Assembly (NCBI GenBank): GCA_001801085.1
Contig: MGWR01000021.1
Span: 18,522-82,521 of the forward strand
DNA: 64,000 nt
Reading direction: 5' to 3'
Origin: Gallionellales bacterium GWA2_60_142
GTDB taxonomy: Bacteria; Pseudomonadota; Gammaproteobacteria; Burkholderiales; Gallionellaceae
Both the position numbers and the translations under genes were made by a program. A model generated the notes under the pieces. It was not told the origin of the DNA and made no database searches. It worked only from the letters and a program-made list of their open reading frames with translations. Every line of letters begins with the position of its first letter. The first letter of the stretch is position 1. Positions 1-10,483 of the stretch are shown piece by piece.

Positions 1-428
1 ATTTCGGCATCGTGTCGCGTCATCTTCCGGATCGTGTTCGGCTTCCAGCCTCTTACCTCTGCTTCCTTGGTTCGCGCATGAGCAAGCAATTCATTCTTGT
101 TAATTTCTGGCGTAACAAAGTACCAGTGTCCAAGTTTGGTAGAGCCGAGCCGCCGAGCTAATTCGTTTTCATATTTCCTTAGTTTGCCTAGATCCTCTGT
201 TATTTTGTCACGCTGCTTGTCGTACAACTCTTGTTGGGTGTAATGCTTATTCGGGCAGTAACACTGAAACCCAATGCCCGTAAGCAAGGTGAATCCTTCA
301 AGACCAAAATCACCTGGCGATGTCGGTATCGTCTGATAGCCTTCATTTGTGAACTTCTTCTTGAATACCTGTTGGCATAGCGCTTCCCATGAATCACCGT
401 CGAAAGCACCAAAACTTGTATTAAACAC
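1..428 (-). CDS. Partial CDS running off the left edge; uncharacterised protein with restriction-endonuclease-like N-terminus
   Basis: Reading the minus strand from GTG at 428 gives 142 open codons: (M)FNTSFGAFDGDSWEALCQQVFKKKFTNEGYQTIPTSPGDFGLEGFTLLTGIGFQCYCPNKHYTQQELYDKQRDKITEDLGKLRKYENELARRLGSTKLGHWYFVTPEINKNELLAHARTKEAEVRGWKPNTIRKMTRHDAE. In-frame stop (TGA) just upstream; GGGAGA RBS-like sequence 8 nt before GTG. Absent from the supplied ORF track. Confidence 0.72.
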   Translation of the reverse strand, partial: MFNTSFGAFDGDSWEALCQQVFKKKFTNEGYQTIPTSPGDFGLEGFTLLTGIGFQCYCPNKHYTQQELYDKQRDKITEDLGKLRKYENELARRLGSTKLGHWYFVTPEINKNELLAHARTKEAEVRGWKPNTIRKMTRHDAE

Positions 429-543
429 GAATCATGTCTCCCTAGAATTAAATGAGTTACCTCAGCTTTTAATTAATTCTCTCCCTATCGGCAACTGTCG
501 CATTATTCCCCCCCCAACCACGCATCCGAAGTCCGCAACATCT

Positions 544-1218
544 TCAGCGCCCCCCGCCATATTCCTTCGCCACATCATCGTAATGCGCATGCGCCTCGGT
601 TTCCTGCAGCGCGGCCGTATACCATTCCTGCATCGCCGGGTGCGCCAGCAGTGCGTCGCGATAGGCTGCCGCCACGTCGGGCAGCGGCACGTTGTAGATG
701 TGGAAGCGCCACGCGACGGGGGCGAACATGGCGTCGGCTATCGAGAATGCGCCGAACAGCCAGGGGCCTGCGGGCGTTGCGAACCGGGTGCGGGCTTCGA
801 TCCATATCTCGACGATGCGGTCGATGTCGCGCTGTACGGCTGCCGTGGCCGGTTTGCCCTTGAGCTTGAATTTCAGGTTCATCGGCATCGCCTTGCGCAG
901 ATCGACGAAGCCGGAGTGCATTTCCGCCGAGATGCTGCGCGCACGGGCGCGTGCCTGGGTGTCTGCCGGCCACAACTGCGGATGCTGTTCGGCCAGGTAT
1001 TCCGCTATCGCGAGGCTTTCCCATATCTGGAATTCGTCGACGTGCAGGCAGGGCACCCTGGCATTGCCGGCGATGGGGCGCAGGGCCGGGTTGTAGTCGC
1101 GCCCGCCGACCGAGACCATGTGCTCGGTGAAGGGGATGCCCAGGTGCTTGAGCAGCAGCCACGGCCGCAAAGACCATGACGAATAATTCTTGTTGCCGAT
1201 ATACAGGTCCAGACTCAT
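544..1218 (-). CDS. Glutathione S-transferase family protein
   Basis: MSLDLYIGNKNYSSWSLRPWLLLKHLGIPFTEHMV... typical GST N-domain; start chosen at MSLDL. Confidence 0.88.
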   Translation of the reverse strand: MSLDLYIGNKNYSSWSLRPWLLLKHLGIPFTEHMVSVGGRDYNPALRPIAGNARVPCLHVDEFQIWESLAIAEYLAEQHPQLWPADTQARARARSISAEMHSGFVDLRKAMPMNLKFKLKGKPATAAVQRDIDRIVEIWIEARTRFATPAGPWLFGAFSIADAMFAPVAWRFHIYNVPLPDVAAAYRDALLAHPAMQEWYTAALQETEAHAHYDDVAKEYGGGR

Positions 1219-1745
1219 CGCATTCCCTTTCTGTTTTGTCATTTCACGCCTGTGTCCAGCCTGTGGTTGCACTGCATTCTTTGCGCATGCTGGAGGCAGG
1301 TTGGGGTGGACGGCGACTTCCGTGCTCGGCAGTTTTTTCGTTTGAGATCACAATTTGTGATTTCAAGTTTGAGGTGCCATATCGGGACCTCAAAGCTGCA
1401 AATTCCTTAAATGAATAGGGTGCAGGCCACGACTTATCTGGCCCGAAAAGTAGCTGCGCTGGATGGTGTGACAAGTGCTCCCCTTTTTACAGTCGTGTGC
1501 CGGCAATACTCCCGTCGATGCGGGATGATTGTTTGCGCCAGCCTCCTGTTCTGGGGATTGTGCCGTGAGCCTCGCGCCGTACGTGCGGCGGGATGTGCGT
1601 CAGGTAAATCTGCAAGTGGGCCGAACTTTATTTGAGCGGGGCGGGGGTGTCAATGCCGGCAAGCGCAGAGGCGAGACGGGTTTGAGTTCGAAGGCTATGC
1701 ACTGCGTCGCGCGAGTTTGTATCGGGAATCGGATAAACTTGCCCC

Positions 1746-2087
1746 ATGCAGATCAAACAAATTTCCTATACCTCATCCCATCGTCCCAGCCTGTTGCGCA
1801 AGGTCGTGACGCTAATCGGCATGGTCGCGCTGGGCATCGTGGCGCTGATGTTTTCGGCGGTCTTGCTTGCGGTCATCCTGGTCGTCGTCGTGTTCGGCGG
1901 CACTTACCTGTGGTGGAAGACGCGCGCGGTGCGCAAGATGATGCGGGAGATGCAGAGCCACGCGGCCCGCAATGCCCAGGCGGAAAACGATGCATTCCGG
2001 GGCGAGGTCTTCGAGGGCGAAGTGATCGAGGGCGAGGTGATTGAAGTCGTGGCCGTTCGCGTGCAGGAGTCCGAGGTCAGGCGCTGA
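1746..2087 (+). CDS. Hypothetical membrane protein
   Basis: 113-aa ORF with a hydrophobic segment LRKVVTLIGMVALGIVALMFSAVLLAVILVVVVFGGTYLWW. Confidence 0.6.
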   Translation: MQIKQISYTSSHRPSLLRKVVTLIGMVALGIVALMFSAVLLAVILVVVVFGGTYLWWKTRAVRKMMREMQSHAARNAQAENDAFRGEVFEGEVIEGEVIEVVAVRVQESEVRR

Positions 2088-2104
2088 GGATCGTCCCTCT
2101 GCTG

Positions 2105-2263
2105 TCACTTTCTGCGGGATCGCACCTGGATACGATACTGTTCCATCAGGGCTAGCGCTTGCTTCTTGATCGCGGCGGACTGCACGGGTTTGCAGCCTTC
2201 GATCCGCATCGAGGTCTGGACGGCTTGGGCGATTTTCTTGCTCAGATGGGCACTTATCTTCAT
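2105..2263 (-). CDS. Short hypothetical protein (52 aa)
   Basis: Direct minus-strand read: MKISAHLSKKIAQAVQTSMRIEGCKPVQSAAIKKQALALMEQYRIQVRSRRK*. Below the ORF-track length cutoff. Confidence 0.4.
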   Translation of the reverse strand: MKISAHLSKKIAQAVQTSMRIEGCKPVQSAAIKKQALALMEQYRIQVRSRRK

Positions 2264-2324
2264 CGTTCAAGCCGTCTGCGCGCTGACATTTTCATCGAGG
2301 TGATTGTGCGCATGACAGCGCCGA

Positions 2325-2591
2325 TCAATGACTATGCAGCTTTTCTTGCAGCCATACCTTGATGAGCGATTGATACGGCACATCCCTGGAGTTCGCTGCC
2401 GCCTTGATGGAGTCCAGCATATGTTGGGGCAGGCGTAGCGAGATAGTCTTGGTCGTCGGCTTCAGGTTCGGCAGCACGGCTCGTTTCGCCTTCGTCCAGT
2501 CCACATAGTCGGCGGAGTCGTTGGTTTCCCAAAACGCGCGCTCTTCGGCCTCGCTGGCGAACGTCGGGATTTGTTTAAGTGGTTTGTTCAT
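2325..2591 (-). CDS. brnA: BrnA-type (CopG/RHH-like) antitoxin
   Basis: MNKPLKQIPTFASEAEERAFWETNDSADYVDWTKAKRAVLPNLKPTTKTISLRLPQHMLDSIKAAA...; overlaps the upstream BrnT-like gene by 17 bp. Confidence 0.82.
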   Translation of the reverse strand: MNKPLKQIPTFASEAEERAFWETNDSADYVDWTKAKRAVLPNLKPTTKTISLRLPQHMLDSIKAAANSRDVPYQSLIKVWLQEKLHSH

Positions 2592-2877
2592 AGCTCTTGC
2601 GCTCCTTCTTGTGCATGTCTCTGGCCGAAATCACGCGTATCTTTTCTCCGCTGTGCCGTAGCGTGAAGGTGATGTGCAGTAGCCTTCCTTCGTCCGTTAT
2701 GCCGAGCGCATGGTTGCGTTTCTCGCGCTCGCTATGTTTTGCATCGTCCAGCAATAACAGCGGGTCGTTGAAGAAAATCTGCTCGGCTTCGGCCATCGAT
2801 ACGGCGTGCTTCGCCTCGCTCTTGCGGGCATTGCCATCGTCCCAGTCGAAGCCCGTGATTTTGGTCAGATCGATCAT
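2575..2877 (-). CDS. brnT: BrnT family toxin
   Basis: MIDLTKITGFDWDDGNARKSEAKHAVSMAEAEQIFFNDPLLLLDDAKHSEREKRNHALGITDEGRLLHITFTLR...IRVISARDMHKKERKSYE, characteristic BrnT motifs. Confidence 0.86.
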   Translation of the reverse strand: MIDLTKITGFDWDDGNARKSEAKHAVSMAEAEQIFFNDPLLLLDDAKHSEREKRNHALGITDEGRLLHITFTLRHSGEKIRVISARDMHKKERKSYEQTT

Positions 2878-2972
2878 CGGCTGTATATTATGAACACATA
2901 CGCAATAATGCAAGTCGGGATTGCCGATTGGCTTGGGATGCTCGCTGCCCTTACCCGGCCATGCCCCCGAAG

Positions 2973-3377
2973 TCAGGTCGCTACCCAGTTCTCCAGCAGT
3001 AATCCCGGAACCCGTTCGAACTCCCGCAGGTTGTTGGCCACCAGGGTCAGTCCGTTGCTGCGCGCGTGGGCGGCGATGTGCAGGTCGTTCACGCCTATCG
3101 GCTGGCCGATTTTTTCGAGGGCGGCGCGGATTTGGCCGTATTGCCAGGCCGCCTTGTCGTCGTAGGGCAGCACGGCAAGCCGGCTGGCGAAGTCTTCGAC
3201 TACGCGAATGTTGCGCGCGACATCGCTGCTCTTTTCGGCGCCGTGCACCAGTTCGGCCAATGTGACGGACGAGATCGCCATGTGTCCGTGATGGCGGTTG
3301 AATATTGCCAGCGCTTCCGGCGGCCGCCGTTTGATGACGTAAATGACGATGTTGGTGTCGAGGAGATATTTCAGCAT
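2973..3377 (-). CDS. vapC: VapC-type PIN-domain toxin
   Basis: MLKYLLDTNIVIYVIKRRPPEAL...SSVTLAELVHGAEKS...GVNDLHIAAHARSNGLTLVANNLREFERVPGLLLENW; PIN acidic residues present. Confidence 0.9.
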   Translation of the reverse strand: MLKYLLDTNIVIYVIKRRPPEALAIFNRHHGHMAISSVTLAELVHGAEKSSDVARNIRVVEDFASRLAVLPYDDKAAWQYGQIRAALEKIGQPIGVNDLHIAAHARSNGLTLVANNLREFERVPGLLLENWVAT

Positions 3378-3385
3378 CGCCGCAC

Positions 3386-3619
3386 CTACAGGCTTTCGCG
3401 TTCGGGCTGGGTCTGGCTGGCGCGTTCGGTCATGAAATCTTCGGTGGCTGTCGCGGCACCCTGAAAGAAGCTGTCCCATGCGGATTCCGCGGGCGCGATG
3501 ATGCGCTCCTGGCCGACTATCCGTACTTCCACTTTTTTGACCGAATCCGGGAAGCGCATCTCGGCGGGCAGGCGAACCGCTTGGGTGCGGTTGTTGTTGA
3601 AGACGGTGCTGGCGGACAT
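3386..3619 (-). CDS. vapB: VapB-type antitoxin (AbrB/SpoVT-like)
   Basis: MSASTVFNNNRTQAVRLPAEMRFPDSVKKVEVRIVGQERIIAP; directly upstream of vapC. Confidence 0.88.
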   Translation of the reverse strand: MSASTVFNNNRTQAVRLPAEMRFPDSVKKVEVRIVGQERIIAPAESAWDSFFQGAATATEDFMTERASQTQPERESL

Positions 3620-3733
3620 GGTTCCTCCGATGTGGGTGCTATATACACAGAGGATATACGGGATGTTCATGTTGGTCAAATCATTGATCTGGAATGGGTA
3701 ATAGCGGATTCTCTAAGAGGGAGTAGCGGTCAG

Positions 3734-3830
3734 CCCCCCCTTTATGAAAGGGGGCGAGGGGATTTGCGGGAGGAGAGAGAGTAATGCCGCATTTTCAAAT
3801 CCCCCTCGGTCCCCCTTTTACAAAGGGGGA
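3734..3830. repeat. C/G-tract palindromic intergenic repeat (two hairpins)
   Basis: CCCCCCCTTTATGAAAGGGGGCGAGGGGATTTG...CAAATCCCCCTCGGTCCCCCTTTTACAAAGGGGG; the outer parts are inverted relative to each other. Related to 38707..38805. Confidence 0.8.
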
Positions 3831-3900
3831 AGCCGTTGGAATCACCAACGGGAGTTGCCGGGGGTTAATTTAGCCGAGAGCGAGGAGGGTTTGATTCGCC

Positions 3901-5253
3901 TCAGGGCAAGTCCGGCCCCGAGTTCCTGAGCTTCCGATACAGCGTGCGTTCGCTGATGCCCAGCCGTTCCGCCAGGGCTTTGCGGTCGCCTTGGAAGTTT
4001 TCCGTTGCCCATGTCAGGTAGCGTTTTTCCAGAGTTGCCAGCGGGGCGATCTCTTCGGCCGGGCTGGTTGTCGGCGTCTCCTGTATTCCGCTTTTCGGCA
4101 TTCCGCTTTTCATCGCGTCCAGATACAGGTGCTGCGGCAGGATGGTGTTGCCGTCGGCCATGATCAGCGCGCGCTCCAGGATGTTGCGCAGTTCGCGCAC
4201 GTTGCCGGGGAAGTCGTGGCGCATCAGCGCGGCCAAGGCTTCTTCGCCGAGCGTGATCTTGCGCGTCGCATCCAGGTGGGACAGCAGGCTGGCGGCCAGC
4301 ATAGTCAGGTCTTCCATGCGCTCGCGCAGCGGCGGCAGCGGGATGGGGAAGACGTTGATGCGGAAGAACAGGTCCTGGCGGAAGCTGCCTTCGCGCACCA
4401 TTTGCGCGAGGTCGCGGTGGGTCGCGGCGACCAGGCGGAAGTCGGCGCGCAGCGGCTCCAGTCCGCCGACGCGCCGGTAGGTGCCGGCCTCCATCAGGCG
4501 CAGCAGTTTGACCTGTAGCGACAGCGGGATGTCGCCGACTTCGTCCAGGAACAGGGTGCCGCCGCGCACCGCTTCCACCAGTCCGATCTTGCGGCCGACC
4601 GCGCCGGTGAATGCGCCTTTCTCGTAGCCGAACATTTCGCTCTCGAACAGGGTTTCGGTCAGGCCGGAACATTCGACCGCGACGAAGGGCGCGGCGGCGC
4701 GCGGGCTCATGTCGTGGATGGCGTGGGCGACGAGCTCCTTGCCGGTGCCGGATTCGCCCAGCAGCAGCACCGAGCTTTCGTGTCCGGCCACGCGTTTGGC
4801 GAGTTCCAGCATGCGGTTGAACGGGCGGGAGTAGCCGACCATCTTCCGTTCGGGCGCGCCTTCGGCATGACGCAGGAAATGCATGGTCTCCATGAAATAG
4901 ACCGTGCTGCCGGCCTCGTTCCTGACCGGCGCGACTTCCACTTCGACATGCTCCCTGCCCGCGGAGGTGTGATGCACATGCAGCACGCGGCTGGGGTGGC
5001 CGCTCTCCATGCAGTCCCGCAGCGGGCAGTTCTCGCCGGCCTGGTCGCAGGGCTTGTCGTAGTGATGGGAGAGTTCGTAGCAGTAGCGCCCGACGACATC
5101 CCGGTCCGCGCCGAATTCCCGCAGGTAAGCGGTATTGGCCGCGACGATGCGGTATTGCCCGTCGAGCAGAATCTTGGGCTCGGCGAAGCTGTCCAGCAGA
5201 TTCAGCGTCTCCGCCGGGATATGGCTGGAACTTGTGTCGTTAATGGCTGTCAT
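3901..5253 (-). CDS. Sigma54-interacting transcriptional regulator (PAS - AAA+ - Fis-type HTH)
   Basis: [21 protein letters not shown] loop ([13 protein letters not shown]), [14 protein letters not shown]-terminal [13 protein letters not shown]; Cys-rich PAS ([24 protein letters not shown]). Confidence 0.95.
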   Translation of the reverse strand: MTAINDTSSSHIPAETLNLLDSFAEPKILLDGQYRIVAANTAYLREFGADRDVVGRYCYELSHHYDKPCDQAGENCPLRDCMESGHPSRVLHVHHTSAGREHVEVEVAPVRNEAGSTVYFMETMHFLRHAEGAPERKMVGYSRPFNRMLELAKRVAGHESSVLLLGESGTGKELVAHAIHDMSPRAAAPFVAVECSGLTETLFESEMFGYEKGAFTGAVGRKIGLVEAVRGGTLFLDEVGDIPLSLQVKLLRLMEAGTYRRVGGLEPLRADFRLVAATHRDLAQMVREGSFRQDLFFRINVFPIPLPPLRERMEDLTMLAASLLSHLDATRKITLGEEALAALMRHDFPGNVRELRNILERALIMADGNTILPQHLYLDAMKSGMPKSGIQETPTTSPAEEIAPLATLEKRYLTWATENFQGDRKALAERLGISERTLYRKLRNSGPDLP

Positions 5254-5368
5254 GGCAGTGAGTATATGACAAATATGGCATGCGCTCCAGTTTTCCTGTT
5301 TGTATGTTCTTTGCTAGAAATTGATTATCCAATTGAAGACAAAGGGTATTTGCCTGAAGTGCGCCGGG

Positions 5369-5384
5369 TGGCACGGTGATTGCT
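5369..5384 (+). promoter_or_regulatory. Sigma54 -24/-12 promoter
   Basis: TGGCACG-GTGA-TTGCT matches TGGCACGN4TTGCW at every defined position; lies between the divergent sigma54 activator and the ferredoxin/ccoG genes. Confidence 0.85.
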
Positions 5385-5423
5385 AAATAGAGATCGGGTT
5401 ACGGTGACGTAAACCTCCCTGAT

Positions 5424-5484
5424 CTGACAGGACGTGCAGTCCGTCAGCTTTGGCCTGTGGTGCGGTGCGCCACAGGTTCTTTTT
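5424..5484 (+). terminator. Leader hairpin plus intrinsic-terminator-like hairpin (attenuator or sRNA 3' end)
   Basis: Hairpin 1: CTGAC-A-GGAC/GTGCA/GTCC-GTCAG (5424-5447). Hairpin 2: CCTGTGG...CCACAGG (5454-5476) followed by TTCTTTTT. Confidence 0.6.
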
Positions 5485-5513
5485 GGCGCGCATGGTGCGC
5501 GCTGCAGGATTGA

Positions 5514-7222
<1,709 letters not shown>

Positions 7223-7236
7223 GCGCGCACCGGTCC

Positions 7237-7281
7237 GGCCGTTCTGTTACTTGGAGGTTTGGTAACGGAGCGGCCTTTTTT
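7237..7281 (+). terminator. Rho-independent terminator after ccoG
   Basis: GGCCGTTCTGTTAC...GTAACGGAGCGGCC followed by TTTTTT. Confidence 0.8.
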
Positions 7282-7377
7282 CAACGCGCCTACACCGTCT
7301 TCGCGTTCACGAATTCGAGCATGCCCAGCCTGGACAGGTTGCGCCCGTCGCGCGCCGGTGAGGTGAATCATCCCTGG

Positions 7378-7713
7378 CTAGTCTGGGATGGCGGTCAGTT
7401 TTAGCAACCAGTACATGAGCGCCGCGCCGATGAGGACGCCGGCGAAAAACAGTTGGAGTCCGACGGCGGTGCGTTCTTCTGGTTTGGCTTTCTCATCCGG
7501 TGGCTGTAGCGCTTCCCATTCGCCGACGATGCGCCTGGCCTCGTCGTAATCCAGCTCGGCAACCATTACCCGCACGAACCCCATCGCCTGCAGTTCGCCG
7601 ATGCCGCCCTGCAAATACTCGCCTTCGATTTGTCCGCTAATGCCGCGCTGCTCCAGCAGACTCAGGATCATGTGGGCGTCGAGTCCGCTGGATGCTTCAA
7701 ATACGCTTTTCAT
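7378..7713 (-). CDS. DUF2007-like protein with C-terminal TM helix
   Basis: MKSVFEASSGLDAHMILSLLEQRGISGQIEGEYLQGGIGELQAMGFVRVMVAELDYDEARRIV...; C-terminal hydrophobic helix. Confidence 0.75.
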   Translation of the reverse strand: MKSVFEASSGLDAHMILSLLEQRGISGQIEGEYLQGGIGELQAMGFVRVMVAELDYDEARRIVGEWEALQPPDEKAKPEERTAVGLQLFFAGVLIGAALMYWLLKLTAIPD

Positions 7714-7725
7714 GTATCCCTCGCG

Positions 7726-8064
7726 TCACGCCAGCCCGATGTACGCCACCGCGCACAGCGAAACGACGGAAATGACGAATGATGCGTAGCCCAACATCAT
7801 CGCGCGCCGATAGCTTTTTTCGGCGAGCGCGGTTCCTTTCTCCAGCGCCTCGACGGCATTCTGCATCTGCAGGGCCAGTGCCTTGATGTGGGCGTCGTTG
7901 CCGGATGTCGCGGCCTGGAGTTCGATGATCTGCTGCTGTAACAGCGCCGATTGATTGGCGGCGGCGTCCGCGGTCTTGCGGGTAAACACCGGTGCGGCCG
8001 CAGAAACGATGGCGCCGACATGGGGCAGGACGGACTTGAGAACGGGAATGAGCCATGCGTGCAT
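7726..8064 (-). CDS. Hypothetical protein with coiled-coil-like region and C-terminal TM
   Basis: 112-aa ORF; Ala/Gln-rich helix then GYASFVISVVSLCAVAYIGLA. Confidence 0.55.
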   Translation of the reverse strand: MHAWLIPVLKSVLPHVGAIVSAAAPVFTRKTADAAANQSALLQQQIIELQAATSGNDAHIKALALQMQNAVEALEKGTALAEKSYRRAMMLGYASFVISVVSLCAVAYIGLA

Positions 8065-8158
8065 GTGGGACTCCTGATTGTGTGCCGGTCATGAATGAGG
8101 ATGCGGGCAATCTTACGCGATAAAATGATGCCATTCCTTTCGATCCGGGCCCGACATC

Positions 8159-8584
8159 ATGTGGCTACAAAAAGAGATACGCCTGCAAGCGAAGCCGCGC
8201 GGCTTCCATCTGGTCACCGACGAGTTGCTACGCGAGCTGCCGGAACTGCGCGACTTCTACGTCGGGATGATGAACGTGTTCATCATGCACACCTCGGCAT
8301 CATTAACGCTGAACGAGAACGCCGACCCGACGGTGCGGCAGGATTTTGAGAGTTTCTTCAACCGCGCGGTGCCTGAGGACGAGCCTTACTACCGCCATCG
8401 CGACGAGGGCTCGGACGACCTGCCCGCGCATATCAAGTCCAGCCTGCTGGGCAGCAGCCTGAACATCCCCGTCTTCAACGGACGTCCCGCGCTGGGAACC
8501 TGGCAGGGCATCTATCTGTGCGAACATCGCGACCACGGCGGCAGTCGCCGCATCGTGGTGACGGTGCAGGGGGAACGAGCATGA
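8159..8584 (+). CDS. YjbQ family (secondary thiamine-phosphate synthase-like)
   Basis: [37 protein letters not shown]...[38 protein letters not shown]. Confidence 0.92.
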   Translation: MWLQKEIRLQAKPRGFHLVTDELLRELPELRDFYVGMMNVFIMHTSASLTLNENADPTVRQDFESFFNRAVPEDEPYYRHRDEGSDDLPAHIKSSLLGSSLNIPVFNGRPALGTWQGIYLCEHRDHGGSRRIVVTVQGERA

Positions 8585-8865
8585 GCGATACGATCAAGAC
8601 GTTGCGACTGGTGATGCATGGCCGTGTGCAGGGCGTGTGGTTTCGCGACTCGATGCGCCGCGAGGCCGAGCATCTGGGCGTCAGCGGCTGGGTGCGCAAC
8701 CGCAGCGACGGCGCGGTGGAGGCGATGGTGCAGGGCGCGGCGGGCGCGGTGGACGAGCTGGTGCGCTGGGCGCATCGCGGCCCGCAGCTCGCCGAGGTGG
8801 AGCGCGTCGAGGCCGAGCCGGGCAGCGGGAGTTTTGCGGGCTTCGAAGTGCGGGGTTCGGCATGA
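8581..8865 (+). CDS. acyP: Acylphosphatase
   Basis: [45 protein letters not shown]; overlaps yjbQ stop. Confidence 0.93.
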   Translation: MSDTIKTLRLVMHGRVQGVWFRDSMRREAEHLGVSGWVRNRSDGAVEAMVQGAAGAVDELVRWAHRGPQLAEVERVEAEPGSGSFAGFEVRGSA

Positions 8866-9509
8866 ACACTTTCGTGCCGCCCGACGCGCTGCTGTTCGTC
8901 ACTTCGGATTGTCCGCATTGCGCGACGGTGAAGCGCGGGCTAGACGAGCTGGTACGGCAGGGGCTCATCGGCAAGGTGGCGGTGGTCGATGCGTCCGCGC
9001 ATCCCGAACGGGCGGCGGAACATGGCGTGCGCACCGCCCCTTGGCTGCGGCTGGGGCCGTTCACGTTGACCGGGGCGCAGAGTGTTTCAGAGTTGCGCCA
9101 GTGGGCGGAATGGGCGAGCGGCGAGGAGGGCATCGCGCGCTATGTCGTGCATCTGTTGAAGCTGGGCGAGTTCCAGCATGCCGTCGCCTTCGTCTCTGCG
9201 GATGCGCAGCGCCTCAAGCCGCTGCTGGACATCCTCGCCGACACCGATGCAGGCATTGATCAGCGTCTCGGTGTCAGCGCGCTGCTGGAACGCTATGCCG
9301 ACACACCCGAACTGCGAGCCTTGCTGCCGCAACTGGCCGAACTCAGCCGCGATGCAGACCATCGCGTGCGCGCTGATGCCTGCCATCTGCTCGGCCTGAC
9401 AGGCAGCGCCGAGGCGCTCGGCCATGTCGAGGCCCGCCTGGCCGACGAAAATGAAGAAGTGCGCGAGATCGCGGCGGAGGCGATACAAAGACTGGGAGGG
9501 ACGGCATGA
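8862..9509 (+). CDS. Thioredoxin-fold (CPHC) plus HEAT-repeat protein
   Basis: LFVTSDCPHCATVKRGLDELV...TAPWLRLGPF then HEAT-like helices LGVSALLERYADTPELRALLPQLAELSRDADHRVRADACHLLGLTGS. Confidence 0.8.
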   Translation: MNTFVPPDALLFVTSDCPHCATVKRGLDELVRQGLIGKVAVVDASAHPERAAEHGVRTAPWLRLGPFTLTGAQSVSELRQWAEWASGEEGIARYVVHLLKLGEFQHAVAFVSADAQRLKPLLDILADTDAGIDQRLGVSALLERYADTPELRALLPQLAELSRDADHRVRADACHLLGLTGSAEALGHVEARLADENEEVREIAAEAIQRLGGTA

Positions 9510-10474
9510 TTACCGCATCGCTCGCGGTCGTGCTGGGGCTGGCGCTGCTGGTTTACAGCGCCGACCGTTTTATCGAGGGCGCGGCTGCCGCCGCACGGCA
9601 TTGGGGCATGCCGCCGCTGCTGATCGGCATGGTGGTCGTCGGCTTCGGCACCTCCGCGCCGGAGATGACGGTCTCCGCGCTGGCGGCTTACCAGGGAAAT
9701 CCTGGCATCGCGCTCGGCAACGCCTATGGTTCGAACATCGCCAACATCGCGCTGATCCTCGGGGTGACCGCGCTGATCAGCTCTATCCCGGTGCATTCGC
9801 AGGTGTTGCGCAAGGAGTTGCCGCTGCTGACCGCGGTGACGCTGCTGGCGGCGTGGCAGTTGCACGACGGCGAAGTCTCCCGCGCCGATGCCTGGGTGTT
9901 GTTCGGCGTGTTCGCCGCGGTGATGGGCTGGAGCATCTGGCAGGGGACGCGCAAGCGGCGCGATGCGTTGGGGCGCGAGATGGTGCAGGAGTTGCGCGAA
10001 CATGCGATGCCGTTGCGGCAGGCGCTGTTCTGGGTGGTTGCCGGCCTGCTGCTGCTCGTGGTCAGTTCGCGCCTGCTGGTCTGGGGCGCGGTGGAGATCG
10101 CGCAGGCGCTGGGCGTCAGCGACCTGATCATCGGCTTGACCGTGGTCGCGGTGGGCACCTCGCTGCCGGAACTGGCCTCTTCCATCGTCGCCGCGCGCAA
10201 GGGCGAGCACGACATCGCATTGGGCAACGTCATCGGTTCCAATATGTTCAACACGCTGGCCGTGGTGGGCATCGCCGGGATGATCTCGCCTATGCAGGTC
10301 GGGCTGGAGGTCTTCTCGCGGGACATGCCGGTGATGGCGCTGCTGACGGTGTCGCTGTTCGTTTTCTGCTACGGCTTCCGCGGGCCGGATCGCATCAGCC
10401 GCCCCGAAGGCGGGATGCTGCTGCTGGCTTACGTCACCTACACCGTCTGGCTGCTGGGGACGGCCTTCGGCTAG
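9506..10474 (+). CDS. Calcium/sodium antiporter (CaCA family, YrbG-like)
   Basis: Two alpha repeats: GFGTSAPEMTVSALAAYQGNPGIALGNAYGSNIANIALILG and AVGTSLPELASSIVAARKGEHDIALGNVIGSNMFNTLAVVG. Confidence 0.94.
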   Translation: MITASLAVVLGLALLVYSADRFIEGAAAAARHWGMPPLLIGMVVVGFGTSAPEMTVSALAAYQGNPGIALGNAYGSNIANIALILGVTALISSIPVHSQVLRKELPLLTAVTLLAAWQLHDGEVSRADAWVLFGVFAAVMGWSIWQGTRKRRDALGREMVQELREHAMPLRQALFWVVAGLLLLVVSSRLLVWGAVEIAQALGVSDLIIGLTVVAVGTSLPELASSIVAARKGEHDIALGNVIGSNMFNTLAVVGIAGMISPMQVGLEVFSRDMPVMALLTVSLFVFCYGFRGPDRISRPEGGMLLLAYVTYTVWLLGTAFG

Positions 10475-10483
10475 CCTGAGCGC

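Noticed and set aside
200-412. 70-aa minus-strand ORF from the track
   Set aside because: Out of frame with the longer GTG-initiated open frame that runs off the window edge.
5319-5334. FNR-type site (TTGAT-N4-ATCAA) upstream of the ferredoxin
   Set aside because: TTGATTATCCAATT matches only the left half-site well; kept only as a generic inverted repeat.
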